DNA from: Bradyrhizobium sp. JYMT SZCCT0428
GTDB lineage: Bacteria; Pseudomonadota; Alphaproteobacteria; Rhizobiales; Xanthobacteraceae
Assembly: GCF_018131075.1 (NCBI RefSeq)
Contig: NZ_JAFCLS010000009.1
Coordinates: 152,186-216,185 of the forward strand
Reading direction: 5' to 3'
DNA length: 64,000 nt
Positions 44,864 to 54,150 of the stretch are shown here, piece after piece (position 1 is the stretch's first letter; each line of letters begins with the position of its first letter). A model generated the notes under the pieces. That model was not told the origin of the DNA. It made no database searches and worked only from the letters and a program-made list of their open reading frames with translations. Position numbers and translations under genes: made by a program.

Positions 44864-45820
44864 ATGATCAGCTTTGATACCGATGGCTTGCGGCCGGACG
44901 AGCGCTTTGACCACTGGTGCGAGGTGCGCGCCAAGGGGCTGTTCGGCGTCACCATCGAGGTGTCGCGCGAGCGGCGGCCGGATTTCCGCGGCCGGTTCTC
45001 CGCCTGCGAAATCGGCGGTGCGACCATCGCCGAGATGCAGGCCTCGTCCTACAAGGTCAGCCGCACATGGGCCGACATCAAGCGCATGCCCGGCGACAGC
45101 CTTTACATTTTCAAGCAGGTAAGCGGCCCCGGCCTGCTCCGGGCCGGCGGTGAGCGTGTCCACATGATCGCCGACGGCACGATGACGACAGCCCATTCCG
45201 ACGTGCCGTTTGCCGGCACCCCAATCCGTTCCGACGGCTTCCATTTCCGAGCGCTGAAAATACCAGTTGCCGCCAATGCACGGCTCGCGGCCGGCGTGGA
45301 GAATTTGCTCTGCGAGCCGCTGCTGCCGGAGACACCGCTCGCGCGATTGATCGAAGCCATTTTTGCGGCGATCGTCGAACAGCGAATAGAGGCGGCCGAC
45401 GCCGAAGCCACCATTCGCCATATCGCGCAACTGGCGCTGCTGGCGCGCGGCCGGGTGACGCCAGGCGCGCCGGAAAGCCGCAACGCGGTGCGGCACGGCT
45501 ATCTGCAGATGGCGCTGGCGCTGCTGAGAAGCCATCTGCTGGAGCCGGGTCTGTCGCCGGCGCGGGTGGCGCGGGCATTGAACATCTCGGTGAGGCAGCT
45601 TCATCTGCTGTTCGAGCCGACCGGACAGTCGTTCGCGCGGACGCTGCTCGCGATGCGGCTCGCCGAGGCGCGGCGTCAGCTTGAATCCATTCCGCTCCGG
45701 CCGGTCACGGAAATCGCCTCTGCCAGCGGCTTCGACAGTGTTGCCACTTTCTACCGTGCCTTCCGTCAGGCCTATGGGATGGCGCCGGGTGACCTGCGCA
45801 AGGATTTGCGGCGCGGCTGA
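44864..45820 (+). CDS. AraC-family transcriptional regulator
   Basis: 318 residues: N-terminal cupin-like sensor (about 1-190), then two C-terminal helix-turn-helix motifs (LSPARVARALNISVRQLHLLFE and IASASGFDSVATFYRAFRQAYG in abbreviated reading). ATG at 44864 is chosen because the AraC-binding-like domain starts there; 57 codons of in-frame upstream sequence read as non-coding. Transcribed away from the exporter pair and may control it. Ligand unknown. Confidence 0.83.
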   Translation: MISFDTDGLRPDERFDHWCEVRAKGLFGVTIEVSRERRPDFRGRFSACEIGGATIAEMQASSYKVSRTWADIKRMPGDSLYIFKQVSGPGLLRAGGERVHMIADGTMTTAHSDVPFAGTPIRSDGFHFRALKIPVAANARLAAGVENLLCEPLLPETPLARLIEAIFAAIVEQRIEAADAEATIRHIAQLALLARGRVTPGAPESRNAVRHGYLQMALALLRSHLLEPGLSPARVARALNISVRQLHLLFEPTGQSFARTLLAMRLAEARRQLESIPLRPVTEIASASGFDSVATFYRAFRQAYGMAPGDLRKDLRRG

Positions 45821-45830
45821 TTTTTCCGCC

Positions 45831-45958
45831 CTAGAGCCTTTTCCGTTCCGATGGAATCGGAACGGGGCTCTAGATTCTCTTTTGACGCGTTTTCCTGACG
45901 CGAACCGGTGTCCACCCCCGGATCAAGTCCGAGGGCATGCTTCGCTCGAAAACGCTCT
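45831..45958. repeat. CTAGAGCC palindrome plus CGCGAACCGGTG tail
   Basis: CTAGAGCCTTTTCCGTTCCG with GGAACGGGGCTCTAG forms a long hairpin; the tail CGCGAACCGGTGTCCAC...CTTCGCTCGAAAACGCTCT is a stock companion of this hairpin in Bradyrhizobiaceae (from memory). It abuts the GlsB gene. Confidence 0.75.
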
Positions 45959-46220
45959 ATCTCCGGCCGCGAACCAGCCGCACCACCAGCAGCAAGATGA
46001 CGGCGCCGATCACGGCATTGATGATCTCCCTGATCACGCCGGTGCCGATATGAATGCCGAGCTTGGGCAAAAGAAGGTTTGCAACCAGCGCGCCGGCGAT
46101 GCCGACGAGGATGTCGCCGATCAGGCCAAAACCGGTGCCGCGCACGATCTTGCCGGCCAGCCAGCCGGCGACGAGCCCGATAAACAGGACGACCAAAATG
46201 CCCTGGTTGGATATGTGCAC
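45957..46220 (-). CDS. GlsB/YeaQ/YmgE-family small membrane protein
   Basis: 87 residues with three hydrophobic segments: ILVVLFIGLVAGWLAGKIV, LIGDILVGIAGALVANLLL and a C-terminal NAVIGAVILLLVVRLV. The glycine pattern GWLAGKIVRGTGFGLIGDI is diagnostic of the transglycosylase-associated (GlsB) family linked to stress. The start is GTG at 46220 with GGGGGGA seven bases upstream. Longer frames to 46604 are not coding. Confidence 0.82.
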   Translation of the reverse strand: MHISNQGILVVLFIGLVAGWLAGKIVRGTGFGLIGDILVGIAGALVANLLLPKLGIHIGTGVIREIINAVIGAVILLLVVRLVRGRR

Positions 46221-46358
46221 CTGAAAATCCCCCCGCTTCGCGCGCGTGATCTGACGCCGCGGTTTTAGACTACCGGCAATTCCCCGATGTGACGACCTGA
46301 ATCTACCCGCCACGCCGCCTGTGGTGGAACCGTCAATCGCAGTCCGCGTTATCCGGCA

Positions 46359-46598
46359 ATGACGCAACCTGATATTTGGTATGTAAGTTTTGGGCCGGAG
46401 CGGACCGACGAGAGTGCGACGAGCATGGTCCGTTCGACCCGCAAATTTAAATCGGAAGTCGACGCCAAGCTGTTCGCGATGCAGATTCTGGCGAAGGGCT
46501 GGTCTGCGAGCGCAGGCACGCTCAATCCGCACCAGCCCAAGCAGATCGTGGGGCCCGCCCAGATCGAACAATGGGCAGATCCGGGGTTGGGTGGATAG
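46359..46598 (+). CDS. Small protein of unknown function
   Basis: 79 residues, soluble: WYVSFGPERTDESATSMVRS then EVDAKLFAMQILAKGWSASAG. It has a single small domain, no signal peptide. Codon use fits the genome. It is divergent from the GlsB gene. No family recognised beyond a sense that it recurs in Bradyrhizobium. Confidence 0.55.
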   Translation: MTQPDIWYVSFGPERTDESATSMVRSTRKFKSEVDAKLFAMQILAKGWSASAGTLNPHQPKQIVGPAQIEQWADPGLGG

Positions 46599-46608
46599 TT
46601 TCACTGTC

Positions 46609-46750
46609 CGTCATGGCCGGGCATAGCCGTCTGAAGGACGGCGTCGCTTTACGTCTTTCTTGCTTAGCTGAAGCAAGGACGTGGATGCCCGGCATCGCAG
46701 ACAAGTTTACGCAGTCTGCGTAAGGCAGACTGCTACGGCCGGGCATGACG
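46609..46750. repeat. Composite palindromic repeat, CGTCATGGCCGGGCATAG type
   Basis: Near relative of the element at 18114-18235: arms CGTCATGGCCGGGCATAG and GGCCGGGCATGACG. It has an insert with GTCTGCGTAAGGCAGAC hairpins near the right end. Between convergent genes. Confidence 0.75.
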
Positions 46751-46774
46751 AGTTGTGAGACAACGCCCGCGCGC

Positions 46775-47758
46775 TCAGCCCGCGGCGGCAGCTGCTGCCG
46801 GTTCGGCCAGGACGCAACGCGCGATTCGATCCGGCGCAACCTGCACATTGGGCGGCAGTTGCTCGGTGCAGCGCGGTTGCGCCACGCTGCAACGCGGCGC
46901 GAACGAGCAGTTCACCGGCGCCTTGTCGAGCGATGGCGGCGTGCCGGGGATGGTCTCCAGCCGCTGGCCGCGCTTGGCGCCGTGGGTGGTCGATGCCAGG
47001 AGCCCGCGCGCATAGGGATGCATCGGCGTCCGTACGATGTCGCGCAGCTTGCCCTGCTCGACGATCTGGCCGGCATACATCACAGCGACACGGTCGCAGA
47101 TTTCGATGGCGACGCCGATGTCGTGGGTCACAAAAATCACCGACATGCCGAACTCGCGCTGCAATTCGCGCAGCAGCAGCAGGATCTGGATCTGCACGGT
47201 GGCGTCGAGCGCCGTGGTCGGCTCGTCGGCCAGCAGGATCTTCGGCTTGCAGGCCAGTGCCAGCGCGATCATCGCGCGCTGCCGCATGCCGCCGCTCATT
47301 TCGTGCGGATAGGCATCGAGGCGGCGCTTGGCAGAGGGAATGCGGACCACCTCCAGCATTTCCAGCGCCCGCGCGGTGGCCTCCTTCTCGCTCTTGCCTT
47401 CATGACGCATCACGGATTCGGAAATCTGCCGGCCGATGGTGTAGACCGGATCGAGCGCCAGCGCCGGCTCCTGGAAGATCATCGAAACGGTCTGGCCGCG
47501 AAACGCCGACAGCTCATCGTCATCAAGCGCCAACACGTCGCGGCCGAGAACATTCACGCTGCCCGAAATCTGCGTCCGCTTCTTCGGCAATAGCCGCATC
47601 AGCGCCCGCAACGTCACGCTCTTGCCCGAACCTGATTCACCGAGCAGGCCGAGCACCTCGCCCTCGCCAAGCGAGAGCGAGATGTCGTTGACGGCGTGCA
47701 CGGTACGCTCGCCGGTGAAGCGGATGTTGAGATTTCGAACTTCGACGAGGTTGGTCAT
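46775..47758 (-). CDS. Peptide/nickel-type ABC importer ATPase (DppD-like)
   Basis: 327 residues. Walker A LLGESGSGKSVTLRALM, signature MSGGMRQRAMIALALA, Walker B KILLADEPTTALD and switch histidine in FVTHDIGVAIE. The oligopeptide/dipeptide-type C-terminal extension holds the cysteines CSFAPRCSVAQPRCTE. It is the last gene of the operon, downstream of an amidase (ATGA overlap), rather than next to the DppF-like partner. It pairs with the DppF-like ATPase to drive import. Confidence 0.9.
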   Translation of the reverse strand: MTNLVEVRNLNIRFTGERTVHAVNDISLSLGEGEVLGLLGESGSGKSVTLRALMRLLPKKRTQISGSVNVLGRDVLALDDDELSAFRGQTVSMIFQEPALALDPVYTIGRQISESVMRHEGKSEKEATARALEMLEVVRIPSAKRRLDAYPHEMSGGMRQRAMIALALACKPKILLADEPTTALDATVQIQILLLLRELQREFGMSVIFVTHDIGVAIEICDRVAVMYAGQIVEQGKLRDIVRTPMHPYARGLLASTTHGAKRGQRLETIPGTPPSLDKAPVNCSFAPRCSVAQPRCTEQLPPNVQVAPDRIARCVLAEPAAAAAAG

Positions 47759-49167
47759 GCCGGTTTGGGTACCTGTTTATGATAGTCCGTGGCGCGCTGG
47801 AACGCGGCGCCGATCCGCAGCAGCATGGCCTCGTCAAAGGAGCGGCCGATCAATTGCAGGCCGACCGGCAAACCGCTTTTGGTGAAGCCTGAGGGAATCG
47901 AAAGCGAGGGCAGTCCGAGGTAATTGACCGGGCGGGTAAATTTCGTGATCCGCTGGATCACGGCCTCGGCGTCGCGGCTGTTGCCGACATCGCTCTCGGC
48001 GATGGTCACCGCCGGCATCGGCGCAACCGGCGCGATCACAGCATCGGTGCCGGTGACCGCAGCCAGATACGCCGCCAGCGCCGGACCGCGCCAGCGCATC
48101 GCTTCCAGATATGACACTGCCGGGATCGAGAGCCCGTTCTGCAGCCGCATCAGGACCTGCGCGCCGTAATCCTGCGGCCGCTCGATCATCCACCTTTTAT
48201 GGAACGCAGCGGCTTCGGTCGCGAGCACCAACTGGCAGGCGGCCGTGAGCTGGCGCTGGTCCGGCAGTTCGACCGAGACGATCTCGGCGCCGTCTTTCTT
48301 CAGCGTCGCGATCGTCTCATCGAGAACGCGCGCCACTTCGGCATCGAGATCGTCGACATAGAACGCGGTCGGCACGCCGATCCTGAGGCCTTTGAGCGAG
48401 CCTTTGGTTGCCGCCAAATAGTCCGGCACCGGCAGCGTGGATGCGGTGAGATCATCGGGATCGGCACCGGCCATCAATCCGAGCAGCAGCGCGCAATCTT
48501 CCACGCTCTGCGCCAGCGGGCCGACGGTATCGAGCGATTGCGACAGCGGCATTGCGCCGGCGCGGCTGACGCGGCCAACCGTCGTCTTCAACCCGGTGAC
48601 GCCGCAGAAATGCGCGGGCATCCGGATCGAGCCGCCGGTGTCCGATCCCAGCGCCGCAAAGGTCAGCCGTGCGGCGACCGCCGAGCCCGAGCCGGACGAC
48701 GAGCCGCCGGTGATGTGATCGACATTCCAGGGATTGCGCACCGCGCCGTAATGCGGGTTGTGGCCGGTCGGGCCGTAGGCGAACTCGACCATCTGCAGCG
48801 AGCCGAGCCTGATGGTACCGGCATCCTTGAGGCGCTGCAGCGCGGTCGAGGTCGTGGTGGCGACGAAGTCGCGGCGGATCTTCGAGCCGCAGGTGACGAC
48901 CTTGCCGGCCTCGTAATACATGTCCTTGTGCGCCAAGGGCACGCCATGCAGCACGCCGTGCGCATTGCCTTTGGCAAGCGCGGCATCGGCGGCGTCGGCC
49001 GCCGCCAGCGCCTCCTCCGCCTCGATCGCCATGAAGGCATTGAGCCGTGGTTGCCATTGCGCGATGCGATCGAGACAGGATTTTGTCACCTCGCGCGATG
49101 AAACTTCCTTTGACGCGATCGCCCTGGCGACCGACACCAGCGACATCAGGGCCGGTTCGGTGCTCAT
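47755..49167 (-). CDS. Amidase signature family enzyme (AtzE/GatA-like)
   Basis: 470 residues: lysine in PLAHKDMYYEAGK, GGSSSGSGSAVAARL and nucleophile segment GSDTGGSIRMPAHFCG. It hydrolyses a carboxamide or similar. ATGA overlap with both the small companion gene upstream and the DppD gene downstream, so it is part of the importer operon. Together they imply import of an amide-bearing compound and its hydrolysis inside the cell. Substrate unknown. Confidence 0.87.
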   Translation of the reverse strand: MSTEPALMSLVSVARAIASKEVSSREVTKSCLDRIAQWQPRLNAFMAIEAEEALAAADAADAALAKGNAHGVLHGVPLAHKDMYYEAGKVVTCGSKIRRDFVATTTSTALQRLKDAGTIRLGSLQMVEFAYGPTGHNPHYGAVRNPWNVDHITGGSSSGSGSAVAARLTFAALGSDTGGSIRMPAHFCGVTGLKTTVGRVSRAGAMPLSQSLDTVGPLAQSVEDCALLLGLMAGADPDDLTASTLPVPDYLAATKGSLKGLRIGVPTAFYVDDLDAEVARVLDETIATLKKDGAEIVSVELPDQRQLTAACQLVLATEAAAFHKRWMIERPQDYGAQVLMRLQNGLSIPAVSYLEAMRWRGPALAAYLAAVTGTDAVIAPVAPMPAVTIAESDVGNSRDAEAVIQRITKFTRPVNYLGLPSLSIPSGFTKSGLPVGLQLIGRSFDEAMLLRIGAAFQRATDYHKQVPKPA

Positions 49168-49376
49168 TTCGACACCTTCAGATTCAGATTCTGCAGGTTC
49201 TGCACCAGAAGAAAGCTCGCGGGCTCCAGATCGAACGGCAGGGTGCCGGCGACCGGCGCGAAGCCTTCGAAGGCCGGCCCGATGGAAGTGGCGATCCGCT
49301 CGGCGACTTCGGCGCTAACAGGCACGCCCGCGACATCGGTCATGACCTTGACCTCTTTTGGACTGGGTTTTGTCAT
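49164..49376 (-). CDS. Small amidase companion protein (AtzG/DUF4089-like position)
   Basis: 70 residues: short N-terminus, then AEVAERIATSIGPAFEGFAPVAG and a C-terminal leucine/asparagine-rich helix. In cyanuric acid and other amidase operons a short DUF4089/AtzG protein lies directly before the amidase and stabilises it; place and size fit here, but I cannot confirm the family by sequence. Translationally coupled (ATGA). Start at 49376 with GAGGA upstream. Confidence 0.6.
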   Translation of the reverse strand: MTKPSPKEVKVMTDVAGVPVSAEVAERIATSIGPAFEGFAPVAGTLPFDLEPASFLLVQNLQNLNLKVSK

Positions 49377-49392
49377 GTGAACGTCCTCTCCC

Positions 49393-50454
49393 TTATTGTT
49401 TTTCTTTGCCCGGTGCGCGGCTGTGCCCGGAGCCGGGAATAGCCATGTAGCAGGCCGCCTGATGGCCCATTGTATCGAGGTCGCTCAGTTTTGGCGTCGC
49501 ATTTGAGCAGAGCGGCTCCGCATATGGACAGCGGGTGTGAAACCGGCAGCCCGGCGGCGGATCGATCGGATTGGGCGGATCGCCCGTGATCGGCGGCGTC
49601 TGGGTGCGGTTGTCAGGATCGGCCGACGGCATCGCCGCCAGCAGCGCCCGTGTATAGGGATGTGCCGGTTCATCCCAGACCTTGTCGACCGGGCCGAGCT
49701 CGACGACCTCGCCTAGATACATCACCAGCACGCGGTCACTGATGTAGCGCACCACGTTGAGATCGTGGCTGATGAAGAGGTAGGTCAGGCCGAACTCGCG
49801 CTTGAGATCGGCGAGCAGATTGAGCACCTGGGCTTCGACCGACTTGTCGAGCGCCGACACGGCCTCGTCGAGGATGACGAGCCGCGGCGACAGCGCCAGC
49901 GCACGCGCGATGTTGACGCGCTGGCGCTGGCCGCCGGAAATCTCGTGCGGATAGCGGTTGGCGAAGGTTTCAGGCCGCAAGCCGACCTTGCCGAGCAGTT
50001 CGCGCGCCAACGTGCGCGCGGCGGCGTCCGCCATGCCGTGCACCTTCGGGCCGAACGCGATCGAATCCTCGATGGTGAGGCGCGGGTTGAGCGAGGCGTA
50101 GCTGTCCTGGAACACCATCTGCATGCCGCGGCGCAAGTCGCGCAGCGACAAGGCGCGGCCGACCTGCATGCCGTCATAGATGATATCGCCGGCATCTGAC
50201 TTCATCAGGTGCATCAGAAGCCGCGCGGTGGTCGACTTGCCGCAGCCGGATTCGCCGACGATGCCGACGGTTTCACCCTTGGCGATCGAAAACGAGACGT
50301 CGTCGACCGCGCGGACGGTCTTGCGCGCGCTGAACAGATCGCCGCGCACCGGGAAATGCTTGGTCAGGCCGTTGACCTGCAGCAGCGGCTGCGCGGCGCC
50401 GCCGACATCCTCGATCTTTTCCAGCAGTTCGACCGTCGGGCTGCTCTCGTTCAT
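49393..50454 (-). CDS. Peptide/nickel-type ABC importer ATPase (DppF-like)
   Basis: 353 residues. Walker A GIVGESGCGKSTTARLLM, signature ISGGQRQRVNIARALAL, Walker B LVILDEAVSALD, switch histidine FISHDLNVVRYIS and the CRFHTRCPYAEPLC-type tail of the oligopeptide family. The partner of the DppD-like ATPase. ATG at 50454, four bases after the permease stop; an extension to 50526 would overlap the permease. Confidence 0.9.
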   Translation of the reverse strand: MNESSPTVELLEKIEDVGGAAQPLLQVNGLTKHFPVRGDLFSARKTVRAVDDVSFSIAKGETVGIVGESGCGKSTTARLLMHLMKSDAGDIIYDGMQVGRALSLRDLRRGMQMVFQDSYASLNPRLTIEDSIAFGPKVHGMADAAARTLARELLGKVGLRPETFANRYPHEISGGQRQRVNIARALALSPRLVILDEAVSALDKSVEAQVLNLLADLKREFGLTYLFISHDLNVVRYISDRVLVMYLGEVVELGPVDKVWDEPAHPYTRALLAAMPSADPDNRTQTPPITGDPPNPIDPPPGCRFHTRCPYAEPLCSNATPKLSDLDTMGHQAACYMAIPGSGHSRAPGKEKQ

Positions 50455-50458
50455 CGCG

Positions 50459-51346
50459 TCAGTTCCTGATGTCCATGGCGCTGCGCATGCCGTCGCTGAG
50501 CAGATTGAAACAGATCGATACCGCAAAGATCATGGCGCCGGGCAGCGCCGCGACCCACGGATTGACATAGATCGCGGTACGCAGCGTGTTGAGCATCAAC
50601 CCCCATTCCGGCTCCGGCGGCTTGGTGCCGAGGCCGAGGAACGAAAGGCCGGCGGCGAGGATCATCGACACCGAGATCAAGCCGGTGGCGTAGACGAAGA
50701 TCGGGCCCAGCACGTTGCCGAGCATGTGCACGCGCATGATGGTGAAGGGCCCGGCGCCCGAAGCGCGCGCGGCCTCGACGAAGTCCATGTTGCGCACGCC
50801 GGTGGTGACGCTCTCGGCGACGCGGGTGATCTGCGGCACGAACACGATGGTCAGCGAGACGATGGAGTTGACGATGCCGGCGCCGAGTGCGCCGGAAATC
50901 GCGATCGCCAGCAGCACCGACGGGAATGCATAGAACACGTCGACGGTGCGCATGATCGCGGTGTTGAGCTTGCCGCCGACGTAACCGGCGACAAGACCAA
51001 GCGATGTGCCAATCATGAAGGCGAGGATCACGGGCAGAATGCCGATGAGCAGCGACAGCCGGCCGCCATAGACCAGCCGCGCCAGCATGTCGCGGCCGAG
51101 TTCATCGGTGCCGAGCGGATAGTTCGGCGTGCCGATATGCCGAAGCCGGCGGATCATCGAGCCCTGATAGGGATCGGCCAAACCGAGCCACGGCGCCAGC
51201 AGCGCGGACATGAAGATCAGCACCAGAATGAAGGCGCAGACCATGCTGACCTTGTCGCGCCGGATGCGGCGTCCGACGGTCGCCCAATAGCCCCGCGCCT
51301 GGGTGGCCGGTGCCGCCTGCAGGGCGGTATCTGTAATCGCGCTCAT
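50459..51346 (-). CDS. ABC importer permease (DppC-like)
   Basis: 295 residues with about six membrane segments and the EAA loop EAARASGAGPFTIMRVHMLG. The N-terminal extra-membrane loop after the first segment (LADPYQGSMIRRLRHIGTP) and LGTDELGRDMLARLVYGGRLS are diagnostic of the DppC/OppC type. It sits one base after the DppB-like gene. Confidence 0.9.
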   Translation of the reverse strand: MSAITDTALQAAPATQARGYWATVGRRIRRDKVSMVCAFILVLIFMSALLAPWLGLADPYQGSMIRRLRHIGTPNYPLGTDELGRDMLARLVYGGRLSLLIGILPVILAFMIGTSLGLVAGYVGGKLNTAIMRTVDVFYAFPSVLLAIAISGALGAGIVNSIVSLTIVFVPQITRVAESVTTGVRNMDFVEAARASGAGPFTIMRVHMLGNVLGPIFVYATGLISVSMILAAGLSFLGLGTKPPEPEWGLMLNTLRTAIYVNPWVAALPGAMIFAVSICFNLLSDGMRSAMDIRN

Positions 51347-51347
51347 G

Positions 51348-52301
51348 TTAGCTCCGCTTGATGCGCGGATCGATCGACGCCTGCGCGATATCGACCAGGA
51401 GGTTGAGGGCCACGAAGAACAGCGCCAGCACCAGGATCGTGCCCTGCAGCAACGGCAAATCGCGCTGGAAGATCGCCGAATTCAGCAGCAGTCCCGAGCC
51501 CGGCCATGAAAACACGGTTTCGATCAGGATCGAGCCACCGAGCATATAGCCGAGCTGAAGGCCCATCACCGCAAGCGCCGTCGGCGCCGCGTTCTTGATG
51601 ACATGGCGGAACACGTCGGTCTCGCGCAGGCCCTTTGCGCGCAAGGCCTCGACGAAGTCCTGGCTCAATATGTCGCCGGTCAGGGCCCGAACCGTGCGGG
51701 TGACGATGCCCATCGGAATGACCGAGGTCGTGATCGCGGGCAGGATCAGATATTTCATGTGCTCCCAATCCCAGCCCCAGGCGCCCGAGCCGCCGGGACC
51801 GGCGCCGACCGCGGGCAGCCAGTTGAGCTGCACCGAGAAGATGATGACCATCACCATGCCGAGCCAGTAATGCGGCACGGAGACGCCGGCGATCGCGATC
51901 GAGGTCGCGACCTTGTCGACCCAGGTGTCGCGGAAATAGCCGGCAATCAGGCCGAAAAACAAACCCAGCGTGAAGCCGATCGACGCGGCGGCAATCGCCA
52001 GCGTCACGGTGTTGCCGACCGCGCGCAGCACCTCCGAGAGCACCGGACGGCCCGTCGCAATCGAATTGCCGAGATCACCGTGCAGTGCACGCCACAGCCA
52101 GAGCCCGAACTGGACCGGCAGCGGGCGGTCAAAGCCATAGGCGGTACGCAATTGCGCCGCGAGTTCCTGGCTGGCGTCCGCCGGCAGCACCGCGACCAGG
52201 GGATCACCGGGCGTGATGTGGACCAAGAGGAAGCACACCAACGCCACGCTGGCCACGATCGGGATCACATAGACGATACGGCGGGCGATATAGACGAGCA
52301 T
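51348..52301 (-). CDS. ABC importer permease (DppB-like)
   Basis: 317 residues with six membrane segments. Diagnostic N-terminus IARRIVYVIPIVASVALVCF and LVHITPGDPL, EAA loop EALRAKGLRETDVFRHVIKN and a C-terminal LVDIAQASIDPRIK. It forms the heteromeric channel with DppC. The preceding gene is the truncated substrate-binding protein, 209 bases upstream. Confidence 0.9.
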   Translation of the reverse strand: MLVYIARRIVYVIPIVASVALVCFLLVHITPGDPLVAVLPADASQELAAQLRTAYGFDRPLPVQFGLWLWRALHGDLGNSIATGRPVLSEVLRAVGNTVTLAIAAASIGFTLGLFFGLIAGYFRDTWVDKVATSIAIAGVSVPHYWLGMVMVIIFSVQLNWLPAVGAGPGGSGAWGWDWEHMKYLILPAITTSVIPMGIVTRTVRALTGDILSQDFVEALRAKGLRETDVFRHVIKNAAPTALAVMGLQLGYMLGGSILIETVFSWPGSGLLLNSAIFQRDLPLLQGTILVLALFFVALNLLVDIAQASIDPRIKRS

Positions 52302-52510
52302 AGATCACTTTCACTCTGCTTCCCCCCTCCCCGTGCGGGAAAGGGTGGCCATAGGCGGCTTTGCCGCCGTTTTCAGAAGGGCCGATGGCTTGCACCGGCT
52401 ATGCGAAGTCCGTGCCAGTTGAAGGGGCGGAGAGGCCCTCTCGTCCGTCTTGGTTTTGCGAAGTCCCTCGCTCCCGTCCGACCATAACGAGGAGAGCGCA
52501 GGCCCGCAAA
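52302..52510. other. 209-base gap between the truncated binding protein and DppB genes
   Basis: Contains a partial palindrome around 52321-52390 (CCCTCCCCGTGCGGGAAAGGG-like) and a 70-base stretch with no gene. The gap is unusual for this otherwise tightly packed operon. Confidence 0.45.
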
Positions 52511-53020
52511 TTACGGCGTTATCGTCACCGGCGAGAAATCGACGAACCAGCTCTTCGGCTGCACAAAACCCTTGATCTTCGGGCTCAGGGCCCGCGGACC
52601 GACGTCGTGTGCGACATAAAGGAACGCCGCGTCGTCGACATCCTGCTTGAGGACCTTGTCGACATTCCAGATCACCGCGTCGGCGTCGAATGCCGAGCCA
52701 TCATGGAACGTGACGCCGGGACGAAGCTTGAAGGTCCACTTCGTCTTGTCGGCATCGTCGACCTTCCAGTCGGTCGAAAGGCCGGGATTGCCGACGCTGG
52801 CCTTGGTGGCCGAGGACATATCCCACATCGTCAGCGAGTCGTACATCGTCACGCCGGTGAAACGGTTGCCCTCAAATCCCTGATCGGGCTGGCCCAGCGT
52901 GCGCGGGATATCGGCGGCGGTCATGCCGATGCGCAAAACGGTCTCGGCGCAGGCAATTTGCGGCAGAGCGACCACCGACATGATGGTCAACATCAAGATC
53001 GCCGATGCAGGTCTGTTCAT
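52511..53020 (-). pseudogene. Internally deleted ABC substrate-binding protein, in frame
   Basis: 169 residues against 560 in the intact paralogue at 56283-57965. The N-terminal 120 residues of the mature part (GMTAADIPRTLGQPDQGFEG...KVLKQD) and the last 42 residues (VDDAAFLYVAHDV...SPVTITP) are fused directly. The loss equals 379 codons, matching 56412-57548 of the paralogue; the junction is at 52639/52640. Frame, stop and a good ribosome site are kept. It lacks most of both lobes, so it cannot bind peptide in the normal way. First gene of the importer operon. Confidence 0.88.
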
Positions 53021-53135
53021 GCGGTAACTCCGAAGGCCAAAGCCGGCCGCGCAGTTCAAGTCCGGCAGATATCCCAGACGGGTGCCTTGGTGCGCGAACG
53101 GCCGAGGCCGCCCAAGCCGCCGATGGCATCAAATT

Positions 53136-53196
53136 AGATCGGGCCACCCATTCGCACAATTATATAATATAGACATCAGCGTTGCCCTATCGGCAA
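53136..53196 (-). promoter_or_regulatory. 61-bp promoter/LysR-box element, copy A
   Basis: Contains TTGCCCTATCGGCAA (53182-53196), an inverted repeat with the T-N11-A pattern of LysR-type boxes, then an A+T stretch with TATAAT on the minus strand (53164-53159). It is 139 bases upstream of the truncated binding-protein start and 50 bases upstream of the divergent LysR gene. 52 of 61 bases match copy B at 56091-56151. Confidence 0.7.
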
Positions 53197-53245
53197 TCAG
53201 TATCTAGCCTCGGCGCGCCCTGCGCCAACAACGGAGAGACCGCAG

Positions 53246-54142
53246 ATGGAGCCATCGCTGCGCTATTTCATGGCGGTTGCACACAGCCGCTCCGTCAACG
53301 GAGCGGCTACGGAACTCCGGATCGCCGCCTCGGCGATCAGTCGTCAGATCACAAAGCTCGAGAACGAACTCGGCGTCCGCCTGTTCGAGCGGAAGGCATA
53401 TGGGGTCGAACTGACACCGGCCGGCGAGGTCTATTTGCGCCATGCGCGCAACACCAAGCTCGCGATCGAGCGGGTCGTTTCGGAGTTGAACGATCTCAAG
53501 GAGCTTCGCTCCGGTCTTGTGCGCATCTGTTCGATCGAAGGTATCGTCGGCGACCTCCTGACCCGCGCGATCGTAACGTTCAGAGAGCTGTGTCCAGGTA
53601 TCGAGTTCAGCGTGACCGTCAAGGGCACGGCGCAGGTTCCCGAAAGCGTCGCGAACAGCGAGGCAGACATCGGCATTGCGTTCCATCCACAACCGGACGA
53701 GGCCTTCACGACGGCGTTTCGCATACGGGATCCGCTTTTCGCGGTGGTGGCGCCGGATCATCCGGCCAGTGGCCGCAAGCGGCTCTCGCTTGCCGAGCTG
53801 ATCCAATACCCCATCGCCGTACCGGAATCGGTCTTCGGAATTCGGCAGTTGATCGACACCACCTGCAAGGCCAACGGCCTGCATCTGCGCCCCATGCTCA
53901 AGACCAATTCGATCGAAGCGCTGAGGGCGTTTGCACGCCAGAACGGTGGCGTTACCGTTCTGCCGCGCCTGTCGATCGAGCGCGATTTGAAGGCGAACAC
54001 CCTGGTGAAAATTCCCCTGACAGATCCAATTCTGACCAGGGCGTTCTTCGAGGCTTTCACGCTCAGGGGAAGACCACTTCCGATCGCCTCCGAACGCTTT
54101 CTGAAACACCTGAGCGAATTGGTGCGCGCCATCGACCGTTGA
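53246..54142 (+). CDS. LysR-family transcriptional regulator
   Basis: 298 residues: N-terminal winged helix with TELRIAASAISRQITKLENE and LFERKAYGVELTPAG, then the two-lobe periplasmic-binding-like sensor domain. Transcribed divergently from the importer operon, across promoter element A, and convergent with the unknown/asparaginase pair. Most likely activates or represses both units through the shared T-N11-A boxes. The effector may be the imported amide or amino acid. Confidence 0.88.
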   Translation: MEPSLRYFMAVAHSRSVNGAATELRIAASAISRQITKLENELGVRLFERKAYGVELTPAGEVYLRHARNTKLAIERVVSELNDLKELRSGLVRICSIEGIVGDLLTRAIVTFRELCPGIEFSVTVKGTAQVPESVANSEADIGIAFHPQPDEAFTTAFRIRDPLFAVVAPDHPASGRKRLSLAELIQYPIAVPESVFGIRQLIDTTCKANGLHLRPMLKTNSIEALRAFARQNGGVTVLPRLSIERDLKANTLVKIPLTDPILTRAFFEAFTLRGRPLPIASERFLKHLSELVRAIDR

Positions 54143-54150
54143 AGGCGGCA